From contig CAWHXR010000010.1 in the NCBI GenBank assembly GCA_963833375.1, positions 248,001 through 312,000 on the forward strand: DNA of 64,000 bases. Reading direction: 5' to 3'. The position numbers and the translations under genes are program-made. The notes below the pieces were generated by a model. That model saw nothing but the letters and a program-made list of their open reading frames with translations. It made no database searches and had not been told where the DNA came from. Positions 8,144 through 17,801 of this stretch are shown here, in pieces. This DNA is from DASUPK01 sp963833375 (lineage in GTDB: Bacteria > Actinomycetota > Thermoleophilia > Solirubrobacterales > 70-9). The first letter of the stretch is position 1; each line of letters opens with the position of its first letter.

Positions 8144-9022
8144 TCAGATGTCGTCCGCCATGGTCACCTCCAGGCGGGCGAAGACCCTCCAGCCGAGAAT
8201 CAGTGTCAGCACCGTGGCGATCGCGGATGCGACCAGCGGAAAGGCATCGAGGCTCTGGCCCGAGAGGATCATCCAACGCCAGAGCTCGATGACGCCGGTC
8301 AGAGGGTTGAGATCGACCAGGGTCCTGATGGGCTGGTCGAGCTGGTCGGGTGGATAACCGACCGGTGTCACGAAGACCCCGAACTGCAGAAGGAAGGGCA
8401 GCCCATTGAGGATGTCGCGAAACCGAACGGTCACCGCTGAGGTGATCGCGACAACGCCCGCGGTGAGCAGGAAGGCCCAGACGATTGCCAGAGGCAACAG
8501 GACAACCCGGACTGAGAGGGCGCCAACCGCAGCGGCGCTCACCAGTGCAGCCGTACCGGTGACCGCCATCGCAGGCAGTGAGGCAACGATCGAGGCGATC
8601 GGAAAAGCGAGGCGCGGACATGGCGTCAGCTTGACGAGGTGGATGCTCGAGACCAGGGAGGCCGTTCCGATGGTCACCGACGCCTGGAAGAACGCCCAAA
8701 CTGTCAGGCCCGCCAGAGCGAAGACGACGTAGGGAACCCCCGAGGTCTGAATCCCAACAAGGCCCTTGAATGCGACCAGGAAGGCCAACAGGAGGGCAAG
8801 TGGCTGAAAGACGAGCCAAACCGGCCCGAGGAGCGCCTGCTTGTACTTGACCTTGAAGTCACGCGCGGCGAGAACACGCACCACGGGCAGGTCCCTGACG
8901 ATGTCCGCAGGCTTGACCCGCGACTTGACGGGCTCGATGTAGCGCTCAACGGGATCCTCGAGCCGCGGCGACGTTGCCATCGCGCCGAGTGACGCAGCCT
9001 TGTCGACCGAAAGGGGCTTCAT
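8144..9022 (-). CDS. Polysaccharide ABC exporter, permease subunit (Wzm-type)
   Basis: ABC-2 type permease with six hydrophobic segments and the family's amphipathic head VRVLAARDFKVKYKQALLGPVW. It forms the membrane channel for the adjacent ATPase and probably moves an undecaprenyl-linked glycan outward. The start is uncertain: ATG 9022 (MKPLSVDKAAS) is used; ATG 8980 and a longer reading from 9139 are possible, and none has a convincing ribosome-binding site. Confidence 0.85.
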   Translation of the reverse strand: MKPLSVDKAASLGAMATSPRLEDPVERYIEPVKSRVKPADIVRDLPVVRVLAARDFKVKYKQALLGPVWLVFQPLALLLAFLVAFKGLVGIQTSGVPYVVFALAGLTVWAFFQASVTIGTASLVSSIHLVKLTPCPRLAFPIASIVASLPAMAVTGTAALVSAAAVGALSVRVVLLPLAIVWAFLLTAGVVAITSAVTVRFRDILNGLPFLLQFGVFVTPVGYPPDQLDQPIRTLVDLNPLTGVIELWRWMILSGQSLDAFPLVASAIATVLTLILGWRVFARLEVTMADDI

Positions 9023-9332
9023 AGGGAGAGACGCAGAGACGCGGTACTTATCGGCAGCAAACGTGGTCGAGAGTAGCGAGCCTCGGCGTCGCCGCGCGGA
9101 ACCTACTCTCAACGCTTCCGCCGGTTCGGCCGGGCTCACGTGGGTGCCCCGCCCCAGACCGGCCTGGGTCAGACCGGCAAAGCTCTGGATTTGCGGGAGG
9201 CTTTAAGGATGGTTTGGCGCGGATCAGGCGGCGCAGGGGACGACGAGACGCGTGGCCTGATCCACTCGGTCCAGACCAACCCAGCTACTGCATACGGCCT
9301 GCGCCGCCGATACCGGGGAACTCGCAGCCCGA

Positions 9333-9640
9333 TCATGTGGGTATCGGAGCATGGATGCGGGTGACATCGTCTGCAACCTGACAAGTCCAACCCGGGCGCA
9401 CGTCCGAAAACAAGACTCTCGACCTCAACAAGCGTGGGATAGTCACGCGTTCCATCGAAATCGCGAGCGTCGTCGATTAGCACCACGTGTCGGGCTGGCG
9501 TGGCGCATGGATTGTGCGGAGCTCGATCTCGATCGGTGTGTCGAGCGCCGAGCGGGCGGTGATTCCCTCCGAGCAGTGGGCGTCAAGCCAGAAGAGCGCC
9601 GGCCCTCTTACCATCGGCAAGCGAGTCGGCTGACAGAAGC
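9333..9640 (-). pseudogene. SAM-methyltransferase C-terminal remnant
   Basis: Three minus-strand frames read in turn GPALFWLDAHCSEGITAR and TPIEIELRTI, then HVVLIDDARDFDGTRDYPTL, then QVADDVTRIHAPIPT ending at TGA 9333-9335. This order (FWLDAH ... VLIDDAR.F.G..DYPTL ... D.IRIH) is the C-terminal half of a class I methyltransferase found in glycan loci. The N-terminal half is missing where the divergent glycosyltransferase starts (9649), and at least two indels are present. I see nothing else in 9023-9332. Confidence 0.6.
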
Positions 9641-9648
9641 GACCCCCG

Positions 9649-10714
9649 ATGGCTACGGAGCGCAACAAGTTAGATACCAGTGGGCTCAGGACGGCAAGCG
9701 TGATCATCCCGACGTTTCGTCGGCCGGAGGCCCTGCGGGACACGCTGGCGGCGCTGATGGACATGGACTACCCACCCGATCTCTATGAGGTGATCGTCGT
9801 GGACGACGGCGGCGAGAACGAAACCCGCGAGGTCGTCGAGCATTTCACCGGGCGGGCCCCCGGGGTCACCTACGTCGCGCAGGCACCACGCGGGCGTGGC
9901 GGCGGCTCGCAACCGCGGGGCCGACCAGGCGACGGGCGACCTGCTGGTCTTCGTCGATGACGACATCGTCGTCGCCGCCGACCACCTCGAGCGACACCTC
10001 GAGGATCAGGCCCGCTTCGGCGATGCGCTCGTCAACGGCCATTGGGAATTCGCGCCGGATACGAAGGCTGACCTGGAGGGCAGCCCGTTCGGCCGGTTCC
10101 GGATCGAGGTGGAGAACTGGGTGAAGGGCGGGATCGAGAAGCAACCCCTCTCCGACCGCATCCTGCGACCGGCGCACGTCACCGCCGCAAACCTGGGTAT
10201 CCGCGCACAGACCTTTTCCCGGCTCGGAGGTTTTGACGGGAGCTTTCCATACGCCGGATGCGAGGACCAGGACTTCTCGTTGAGGGCGGCGGAGGCGGGG
10301 CTGCCCTTCATCTACGACCGCGCGATCGATCTCCAGCACCACGACCGGCGGTTGACGTTGGAGCAGTTCGGAGAGCGTCAGAGGCGCGGCGCGACGACGC
10401 ACGTCGTCCTCGCCGCCAGGCACCCCGCGGTGCGCAGCGACAGCGAGATGCTCCGCGAGAACGGCCCGATACGCAGGGGAGAGCCCGTCAAGGTGAGCGC
10501 CAAGAAGCTGGTCAAGCTCGCCCTCGCCAGGCCGGCCGGCTTCGCGCTGCTGGGGCTATGCGCTCGGGTGCTCGAGATCGTGGCGCCCCGATCTCGCGTC
10601 CTGCGCCGCCTCTATTGGGCGACCCTTGGCGTCTACATCTTCGCCGGGATCCGCGACGGCCTTCGTTCCGACTGGCAGCTCCTCGAGACCGAAGTGCCCG
10701 AGCTCGCGTCGTGA
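9649..10714 (+). pseudogene. Family 2 glycosyltransferase, single frameshift
   Basis: The N-terminal frame reads ASVIIPTFRRPEALRDTL and VIVVDDGGENET. After one extra base near 9887 the second frame continues HAGVAAARNRGADQATGD, LVFVDDDI, then GGFDGSFPYAGCEDQDFSLR and a hydrophobic C-terminal region. Corrected, it is a ~354-aa GT2 with a DDD metal site. A single-base sequencing error is as likely as true inactivation. It overlaps the next gene by 4 nt (GTGA). Confidence 0.75.
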
Positions 10715-11600
10715 GCGAAGTCACGGTCGTCATCCCCGCCTACAACGCGGCGAGCACGGTCGCCGAGGCGGTGGATTCGGCGCTCTCTCAAACCGTGGCG
10801 GATGTCGACGTGATCGTCGTCGACGACGGCTCCACCGACTCCACCGCCGACCGGGCCGAGCGCGATGGGCCGGTGTCGGTTGTCCGAACCGAGAACCGGG
10901 GCGTCTCGGCTGCACGCAACGAGGGGATCGCCAGGGCGGGCGGTCGATTCGTCGCCTTTCTGGACGCCGACGACCTCTGGGAGCCAGGCAAGCTGGAGCG
11001 GCAGGTCGACGCCCTCGAGCGGGAGCCGGAGGCGGCGATGGCCGTGACGGGCGCCCGAGACGTCGACATGAGCGGCGCGACCAAGGAGATCTGGACGCCG
11101 CGGGAAAGCGATGACCCGTGTCGCGACCTGCTGCTCAACTCCATGGTGATGGGAAACATGAGCTCCCCTCTCATCCGCCGCGACGAGCTCGATCGGATTG
11201 GCGGATTCGACCCTCGGTTCAGCCAGTGCGCGGACTGGGACTTCTTCCTTCGAGTCTCAACGGCGGCGAAACTGGCCCGGGTGCCCGAGGCTGGTGGTCA
11301 GGAGGATCCATGGCGACAACATGAGCTCTGACATCGGGCTGCTTGAGCAGACACGTTCGCCGTGCTAGACAGAGTTCTTCCGGATGCCCGAGGCGGCCGG
11401 TTACCTGGGCTTGAGGCACCGGGCCTACAGCAATCATTGGATCATTCTCTCGGGCTCCTACCTCCACGCGGCAAGCCCCGGCGCCTCGGTTCGGTGCCTG
11501 GCGGGAAGGCCTGCGCCTTCATCCTGCGAACGTCACGCGCCCCCTGGGTCTCCCCGTGCGCCTGGTGCGGCGGCTGGCGAACCGGCGACCTGGCGAGTAG
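10711..11600 (+). pseudogene. Family 2 glycosyltransferase, several frameshifts near the 3' end
   Basis: GTG 10711 opens a clean ~190-aa GT-A domain: VTVVIPAYNAASTV, IVVDDGSTDST, GVSAARNEGIA, FLDADDLWEPGKLERQ and a CADWDFFLR motif. After about 11280 the reading shifts frame at least three times (LVVRRIHGDNMSSDIGLLEQ, AAGYLGLRHRAYSNHW, then LPVRLVRRLANRRPGE) and ends at TAG 11598-11600. The catalytic domain is intact; the tail is broken or mis-assembled. Confidence 0.7.
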
Positions 11601-11608
11601 GTGGCCCG

Positions 11609-12549
11609 GTGACCGGCGCCCCACGGATCTCGGTCGTGATCCCGGCCTACAACGCGTCCGGAACAGTGAAGGGCTCGATCGAAAGCGTCCTCGACCAGAC
11701 GATTCGAGCCCGACGAGGTGATCGTCGTCGACGACGGGTCGACCGACGAGACCGCCCAGGTCGTGAGCGAGATCGGCGACGCCCGGATTCGGCTGATCTC
11801 CCAGGCGAACGCGGGCGTATCGGCCGCCCGCAATGCCGGCATCGAAGCGGCCAGCAACCGCTGGGTCGCGTTCCTGGATGCCGACGACCTCTGGCTGCCG
11901 CCCAAGCTCGAGACACAGCTCGACGTCGATCGATCGCTCGGAGCGGCGATGGCCGCCAGTCGGGCGTGTACTACGTCGACGATCAGCTGCGAGTCCTGTC
12001 AGTCGAGCGCTGCCACCGCTCCCGAGACGGGCTCCTCGAATGTCCTCCGCTTCCGGAACATGCCTGCCGCGCCCTCGACGCTGATCGCCGATCGCGGCCT
12101 GCTCGAGGCGGATTGGCGGTTTCGACGAGTCGCTGGTGATCCTGGAGGACTGGGACCTGATGATCAAGCTCGCGCGCCACGGCAACCTGGTGAGCGTTGA
12201 GGAGCCGCTTGCCCTCTACAGGGTGCACCCGGGCAACCGCAGCAGAGACCTCGAGATCCACGTAGAACCCGGGCTCAGGGTCTTGGGGCGGCTGTTCGCG
12301 GACCTGGCCTCCCGCGCGAGGTGCAGGAAAGGCGGCGCGAGGTCTACGCGCGCTTCTACACGATGCTCGCCGGCGGTGCGTTCAAGGGGCGAAGCTGGGC
12401 CGATTGGGCGAGGTGGTCGCGGGCGTGCGGTTCGGACGGATCCGCGCATGATCGGCGCGATGGCGCTGATGCCGTACAGGCGGCTCCGCCGGCTGACCGA
12501 GCGTGCCGCCCACGCGACGTCCGGCCCGACTGGCGCGGGCCCGCCATGA
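11609..12549 (+). pseudogene. Family 2 glycosyltransferase with about five frameshifts
   Basis: Homologous to the previous gene: ISVVIPAYNASGTV (from GTG 11609), a missing base near 11706, then IVVDDGSTDETAQVV, GVSAARNAGIEAA and FLDADDLWLPPKLE. Further shifts are needed to follow GVYYVDDQLRVLS, SNVLRFRNMPAAPSTLI, EDWDLMIKLARHGNLV and PYRRLRRL. The stop at 12547-12549 overlaps the next ATG (ATGA), so the operon arrangement is kept despite the indels. Confidence 0.65.
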
Positions 12550-13613
12550 GCGAAATCAATGTTGCCGCCGAGACGGCCTATCCGCTCTCCGCGGCGAGCG
12601 CGCGGGTTCGCGTTGTCAGCTTTGCCCCGCACCTCAGGGCCCACGGCATCGCGCTGCACTACCGGCCCAATCTCACGGATGCGGAGTACCGGGCGATCTC
12701 GTCCGATGCCGGGCCTCTGCGAAAGGCGGGCGAGCTCGCCCGTGCATCGGGTCGGCTGGTGGTCCGCCATCTCGGCCGGTCGGAAGATGGCCCGCTCCTC
12801 ATCCACAGGCTCAGGTTCCTGCTGCCGGTACCGGGCCTGGAGCCCGCCAGGTCACTCGACGCTTATGACTTCGATGACGCTCTCTATCAGGGGTCGATCC
12901 TTGCGTCCAATCGCCGGTTTCGCCTGTTGAAGCGGGAGGCCGAGCACTGGCGGACCTATGTCAGCCGAGCTCGCCTGGTGATTGCGGGAAACGATCATCT
13001 CGCCCGCCGGGCGCGAGAGCACGCGCGCCGCGTGGAGGTCGTTCCCTCCTGCGTGGATCCGAGCGCCCAGCCCACCCGAGAGCATGGCGAGCGGGAGGTG
13101 GTCACGATCGGCTGGATCGGATCCCGGTCGACCTCGGACGACCTCCGCGAGGTTCTGCCGATCGTCGGTCGCCTGAATGAGAGGGGCGTGAAGGCGAGGC
13201 TGGTCCTGATCGGGGCGGGGCCCCTGGAATTCACCGCTCCCTGTCTCGAGCGGCGCCCCTGGTCGGAAGCGTCGGAGGCTGACGAGCTCGCCAGCTTTGA
13301 CATCGGGATCATGCCCCTTCCCGACAACGAGTGGACGCGCGGCAAGTGCGGCTACAAGCTGCTCCAGTACTTCGCCGCCGGCGTGCCCGCAGTCGCCAGT
13401 CCGGTCGGCGTCAACACGCGGATCGTCGGAGACCGGAGGGAGCGCGGCCTGCTTGCCGCGACTCCGCAGGAATGGTCATCCTCGCTGGAGGAGCTCGTCA
13501 AAGACCACCAAGCGCGAGGCGAGATGGGAGCCGCCGCGCGGCGCTTCGTCGAGGATGAGTACTCCTACCAGCGCTGGGCGCCGGAGCTCGCGGCGCTGCT
13601 GGGCGAGCTCTAG
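12546..13613 (+). CDS. Group 4-like glycosyltransferase
   Basis: Intact protein of 355 aa. The C-terminal Rossmann domain has VTIGWIGSRSTSDDL, LVLIGAGPLEF, ADELASFDIGIMPLPDNEWTRGKCGYK and LLQYFAAGVPAVASPVGVN, the GT-B pattern with the E/D and K residues that contact the nucleotide sugar. The N-terminal half carries DAYDFDDALYQG. It is the last gene of the plus-strand glycosyltransferase run and converges, with a 4-nt overlap, on the methyltransferase gene. Confidence 0.8.
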   Translation: MSEINVAAETAYPLSAASARVRVVSFAPHLRAHGIALHYRPNLTDAEYRAISSDAGPLRKAGELARASGRLVVRHLGRSEDGPLLIHRLRFLLPVPGLEPARSLDAYDFDDALYQGSILASNRRFRLLKREAEHWRTYVSRARLVIAGNDHLARRAREHARRVEVVPSCVDPSAQPTREHGEREVVTIGWIGSRSTSDDLREVLPIVGRLNERGVKARLVLIGAGPLEFTAPCLERRPWSEASEADELASFDIGIMPLPDNEWTRGKCGYKLLQYFAAGVPAVASPVGVNTRIVGDRRERGLLAATPQEWSSSLEELVKDHQARGEMGAAARRFVEDEYSYQRWAPELAALLGEL

Positions 13614-14550
13614 CCCAGACGCGCCCAGAGGTCCATGTTTGGGGCGGACCGAGTCCGGTTTCCGATCCGGACCAGTTGCCGGCCGATGAAAGCGCGGATC
13701 GCATCCCGCCGGTCCCCAGGGCGGGCAGGAATTAGTGCTCTCGCCCTGACGTGCAGCTCCTCGATCGAGAGGCCGTGCTTGGCCAGGAGGGCCCTGATTG
13801 CCCTCGGATTAAACCCGTACAGATGGAAGGGCTCCCAGCTCGGAGCGAGGTAGTAGACGGTGCGGCGCCGCCGTATGCGCTTGGCGGCGGTCGCGGTCCA
13901 AGTCATCAGGTTCGGCTCCCTGGGTACATCGAGAAACATGACACCCCCGGGACGGAGCAATCGAGCCGCCGCCCGTATGAACGAGTCCGGGTCATACACG
14001 TGCTCCAGCACTGCGCCCGCGACCACCGCGTCGAAGGAGTCCGCCGGTTGCATTGCAGCGAACTCCTCCACCGTCGCCCGTTGAACCGATACGCCCAGGT
14101 GGACCTTGGCGTCCTCGATCATTGGCTCCGAGCAACTCGAGGCCGACCGCGGTGCAGCCCAACTGCTCGGCCGCCCACACGACTTCGCCCCGGCCGCTGC
14201 CGATGTCGAGAATCGTCGGCTGCTCCGATCCGGTTCGGCGCATGATCTCCCGGACCAGCCACTTCGCGCCCTGCTGCTTCCCCTGGGCGTCGTGTTGCAG
14301 GAAGTATCCCTCGGGGTCACCGTAAACGGATGATGGATCCTTCGGGATCGGCAGCGGGTTCGGGTAGATCAACCCACAGGCTCGGCATCGGTAGATCGTC
14401 GACTCGAACCCGAGGCCGTAACGCTGATGTTCGCCCCCCCGCAGACCGAGAAGGCGTGCGTCACTGCGGCCGCAGATCGGACAAGCGATGGTCCGCAGCT
14501 CGTACTCGTTTCCGTCGTGGTCTGTGCGGGTCCCGCAGCGCGGTTTTCAT
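13610..14550 (-). pseudogene. Zinc-ribbon SAM methyltransferase, about two frameshifts
   Basis: ATG 14550 has a good ribosome-binding site (GAGGAT). After one shift the frame reads a two-knuckle zinc ribbon, CPICGR and YRCRACGLIYPNPLP, then YFLQHDAQGKQQGAKWL and the SAM motif TILDIGSGRGEVVWAAE. A second shift near 14130 continues VVAGAVLEHVYDPDSFI, LLRPGGVMFLDVP and the LAPSWEPFHLYGFNPRAI region. This is the Methyltransf_11 architecture seen in sugar or lipid-glycan modification. It lies directly behind the asparagine-synthase gene in one operon. Confidence 0.7.
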
Positions 14551-14554
14551 ATCC

Positions 14555-16497
14555 TCAACCCCTCTGGGCGGGCGTGCCCAAGTTCGCCGCGGTGCCGTCG
14601 AGTCTGTCCGCGGATGGTCCTCCCAGATCGCGGTGCCAGGACTCGAGCATCACCAGCGCCCAGAGCTGAAGGGAGCGGTCTCCTGGCCGGCCGCGTGGGC
14701 ATCGAGGATCGATCGCACGGCTGACTCGTTCAGGTAGCCGCGGTCGAGGGTGGTGCGGTCGAGGAGCAGCTCGCGCGCGTAGCCCTGCGAGGTCGCCGCG
14801 GAACCAGGCGCCGAGGGGAACGCCGAAGCCCCGCTTCGCTCCGTCGAGGATCGAGTCGGGGATCCGTCCGCGGTAGGCGCGCCGCAGCAGCAGCTTCTTC
14901 CGGCCCAGGCTCGCCTTCTCGCGCGGCGGGAAGCGAGGCGGCGAACTCCATCACCTCGGGGTCGAGGAAGGGGGAGCGCGCCTCCAGCGAGTAGGCCATG
15001 CGTGGCGATGTCGACCTTCACCAGCAGGTCCTCCGGCAGGTAGGTGTTGACGTCCACCTCGAGCAGCCGGTCGAGCATGCTCGAGCCCGACGCCGCCCGC
15101 CAGGGGGCGGCGATCACCCCAGGCGCCCGCGATTCGTCGAGCGAGGCGCGGAAGTCCGGGATCGAGCAGCTCGGCGCGCTCGGCGTCGTTGAAGACCGAG
15201 ACGTGCCGGCGGTAGCGCTCGATCGAGTCGGCGTCGACGGAGACCAGCAGCCTCTGGGCGCGGCTGAGCAGGCGTCTTCGAGCCCGGGCGCCTGGGAAGC
15301 GCGCGCCCGAGCGCGGCGACGCCGCGCCGCAGGGGCCGGGGCACGCTGTCCAGGTGGCCGGTGAGGCTGTTGGCGACGTGGCGCAGGTAGCCGGCGAAGC
15401 TCTCGTCGCCGCCGTCGCCGTTGAGTGCGACCGTCACGTGGCGGCGCGTCAGCTCGGCGAGGTAGAAGGTGGGGATCGCCGAGGAGTCCCCGTAGGGCTC
15501 GCCGTAGTGGCGGACCAGCTTGGGCACCAGGTCGATCGCGTCGGGCTGGACCACGAACTCGTGGTGGTCGGTCCCGAAGCGCTCGGCGATCACCCGGGCG
15601 CGGGGCAGCTCGTTGTACTCCTCCTCCTCGAAGCCGATCGAGTAGGTCTTCACGGGCTGCGTCGAGGCCGCTGCCATCTCGCTGACCACGATCGAGGAGT
15701 CGACGCCGCCGGAGAGGAAGGCGCCCGAGCGGGACGTCGGAGATCATCCGGCGCCGAACGGCCGCGCCGAGGCGCTCGCGCAGCTCCTCCTCGAGCTCGC
15801 GGCGGTCCTCGCGTGCGCTTCCGCGAGTAGTCGAGCCGCCAGTAGCGCTCGATCGTCGTCCGGCCGTCCTCCCAGACCAGCGTGTGGGCCGGGCGCAGCT
15901 TGCGGACGTCGCGCCAGATCGACCAGGGCGCGGGGATGTAGCCGTAGGCGAGGTAGCAGTCGATCGAGGACGGGTCGATCTCCGTGCGGACGTCCGGATC
16001 GGCCATCAGGGCCGGCAGCTCGGAGGCGAAGCTGAGCCAGCCGTCGCCCTCCGCGTAGAAGAGCGGCTTCTTTCCGACCCGGTCGCGGGCGAGCAGCAGG
16101 CGCTGCCGGCGCTCGTCCCAGACCGCGAAGGCGAACATCCCGTTCAGCTCCTCGACCAGGTCCGGGCCGCGCTCCTCGTAGAGGTGGGCGATCACCTCGG
16201 TGTCCGATGTGCGTGTAGAAGGAGTGGCCGCGGCGCTCGAGGTCGGCTCGCAGCTCCTGGAAGTTGTAGATCTCGCCGTTGAGGACGACCGCGACCGAGC
16301 GGTCCTCGTTGTAGATCGGCTGGTCGCCGGTCTCGAGGTCGATGATCCGCAGCCGCTGGATGCCGAGCGCGACGCCCGTTGGATCGATGGATCCCGCGGG
16401 AGTCGGGCCCGCGGTGCGCCTGCCGCTCGCACATCTCCTCGACCAGCCCCGCCGGGACATCGCCCCGCAGCGACACCTTTCCGGCGATGCCACACAC
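14555..16497 (-). pseudogene. asnB: Asparagine synthase (glutamine-hydrolysing), heavily frameshifted
   Basis: Starts GTG-TGT (MCGIAGKVSLRG), so the catalytic Cys2 of the class II glutaminase follows the initiator. Later frames show RHRGPDSRG-like text, LNGEIYNFQELR, EELNGMFAFAVWDE, LLLARDRVGKKPLFY, the pyrophosphate loop LSGGVDSSI, TYSIGFEEEEYNE, ALNGDGGDESFAGY and the C-terminal WALVMLESWHRDLGG ending at TGA 14555. Total length (~647 codons) fits AsnB, but at least seven indels interrupt it. In a glycan locus such proteins may amidate sugar acids and need not make free asparagine. The downstream methyltransferase starts 5 nt later. Confidence 0.75.
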
Positions 16498-16503
16498 GCG
16501 TCG

Positions 16504-16509
16504 ACCTTA
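16504..16509 (-). promoter_or_regulatory. -10 box (TAAGGT), leaderless
   Basis: On the minus strand TAAGGT ends 6 nt before the GTG of the asparagine-synthase gene at 16497. Confidence 0.4.
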
Positions 16510-16544
16510 GGACATGGGCACGTCGATGTACTGTCCTGCCTGAC

Positions 16545-17081
16545 TTGACCGCACAAGAAGAGGATCTGGTTAGGCGGGTCTACGCGTACTTCATCTTCCG
16601 GCTGCGGCAGCCGAGAGATGCGGAGCGGCTGACCAGGCTCAGCTTCGAGCGCATCTGGCGGGAGGAGAACCTCAGTCGCGAGGTGGAGCAGGAGCCCGAT
16701 CTGCCCACCTTCGCGGCGGCGCGCGCCGTCATCGCTGAGAATCCGCGGCCACGAGGAGCTTCCAGGGTCACTCCGTCAACGGTTCGGGACGGAGACGAAG
16801 AGGTTTCGAGCGGACTGAGCAACGAGCTGGCGATGGCGATCGGACGGCTTCACGGCCGCGAACGCGATGCGCTCGCGCTTCGCTTCGGGGCGGAGCTCTC
16901 GATCGGGGAGATCGCCGAGCTGCTCGATCGGACGCCGGCGGACGTCAAGCAGCGGCTGGCGCGAGGGGTGCGCGGCCTGATCGAGCTCGGCGTCCTGCCG
17001 AAGGAGGCCAGCCCGCGGAAGTCAGCCGCCAAGCGGCCCGGAGCCGGAAGCTCCAAGGGCGGCAAGACCGAGCAGCAGTAG
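16545..17081 (+). CDS. Sigma-70-like protein with region 4 helix-turn-helix
   Basis: About 178 aa from TTG 16545. The N-terminal part (LVRRVYAYFIFRLRQPRDAERLTR) resembles a degenerate region 2, and the C-terminal part, LHGRERDALALRFGAELS then IGEIAELLDRTPADVKQRL, is a clear sigma region 4. A Lys/Ser-rich tail follows. It is divergent from the asparagine-synthase gene. No ATG or GTG start is in frame, so the start is inferred from where the coding pattern begins. It may be a small ECF-like sigma or a regulator derived from one. Confidence 0.65.
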   Translation: MTAQEEDLVRRVYAYFIFRLRQPRDAERLTRLSFERIWREENLSREVEQEPDLPTFAAARAVIAENPRPRGASRVTPSTVRDGDEEVSSGLSNELAMAIGRLHGRERDALALRFGAELSIGEIAELLDRTPADVKQRLARGVRGLIELGVLPKEASPRKSAAKRPGAGSSKGGKTEQQ

Positions 17082-17289
17082 ACCCAGCAGCAGTGCGACG
17101 GCGATCTGGAGCCGGAGCTGGGGGGGTGCCTCTCCCTTGGGACCCGCAGCCACGCGGGTGAGCAGGCCGGGAGCCGGGGCCGGGCGCTGGGCCCGCAGGA
17201 GCTCGCCGACGCGGTCGAACCGGTCGACCTCGGCCCGGTCGACGTAGGGCTGCAGCTCGTCGGAGAGCCCCCCGGCCTGAGCTGTCCCG
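17022..17289 (-). CDS. Small single-pass membrane protein (tentative)
   Basis: A minus-strand frame encodes ~85 aa: an acidic helical start (LSDELQPYVDRAEVDRFDRV), a Pro/Ala linker and one strong hydrophobic segment (LQIAVALLLGLLLLGLAALG) near the end, stopping at TGA 17022-17024. No standard start codon is available; a CTG near 17287 is the best candidate. It overlaps the convergent sigma-like gene by 60 bp. Its form (cytoplasmic head, C-terminal membrane anchor) would suit an anti-sigma partner, but this is speculative. Confidence 0.35.
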
Positions 17290-17295
17290 GGCAGG

Positions 17296-17770
17296 CTACG
17301 CCGGGTTCAGCCGGCGCCGCAGCCCGTAGCCGACCGCCGCGAGCGCGGTGACGACGAGCAGCAGCGGGAAGAGGAAGCCCATGCCGCCCTCGCCCTCGGT
17401 GGAGGATGACGGCTGAGGGCTTGCCGCGGGTTCTGAGTTCGCAGTTCGCCTTTCCCTGCTCAGGAGGCCGATTCGAGTTCGCCAGGTCGGCGGCCGCCCG
17501 GCCCTGGGGCCCGAGCGCATTCAGGGCCTGCGTGGCGGCCACCGGCGCAACGCCGCCACCACCACCACCGCCGCTTGTACCGCCGCTGCCCCTGTCCACG
17601 GAGCCGCTGCCGCCGCCGTTCGGCGCCTGCTCGAAGTACTGGTCGCCCTCGGTCGAGCCCGGCGGCACGGTGATCCTCGCGCCCGCGACCGCAGGCGCCA
17701 GGGCGCAGACCGCAAAGACGCCCGAGATTGCGAACACCTTCAAAATGAGTGATGAAGCCCCCGCCTTCAC
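17296..17770 (-). pseudogene. Secreted Gly-rich protein with C-terminal membrane anchor, one frameshift
   Basis: GTG 17770 starts a clear signal peptide (ILKVFAISGVFAVCALAPAV, cleavage near AGA), followed by a Gly/Ser-rich linker and NALGPQGRAAADLANSNRP. A frameshift near 17450 leads to a Ser/Pro linker, the hydrophobic segment FLFPLLLVVTALAAVGYGL and a basic end RRRLNPA. The layout resembles cell-wall or membrane-anchored surface proteins, although no LPxTG motif is seen. Its start overlaps or abuts that of the divergent ligase gene. Confidence 0.55.
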
Positions 17771-17801
17771 ACCGCTACCTTACCGCGGAATTGGGGCTCC
17801 A

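Noticed and set aside
14555..16497. Lasso-peptide cyclase for the Cys-rich locus
   Set aside because: The protein has a glutaminase domain with Cys2 and full AsnB length, lies 11 kb away among glycosyltransferases, and no lasso protease or PqqD is seen.
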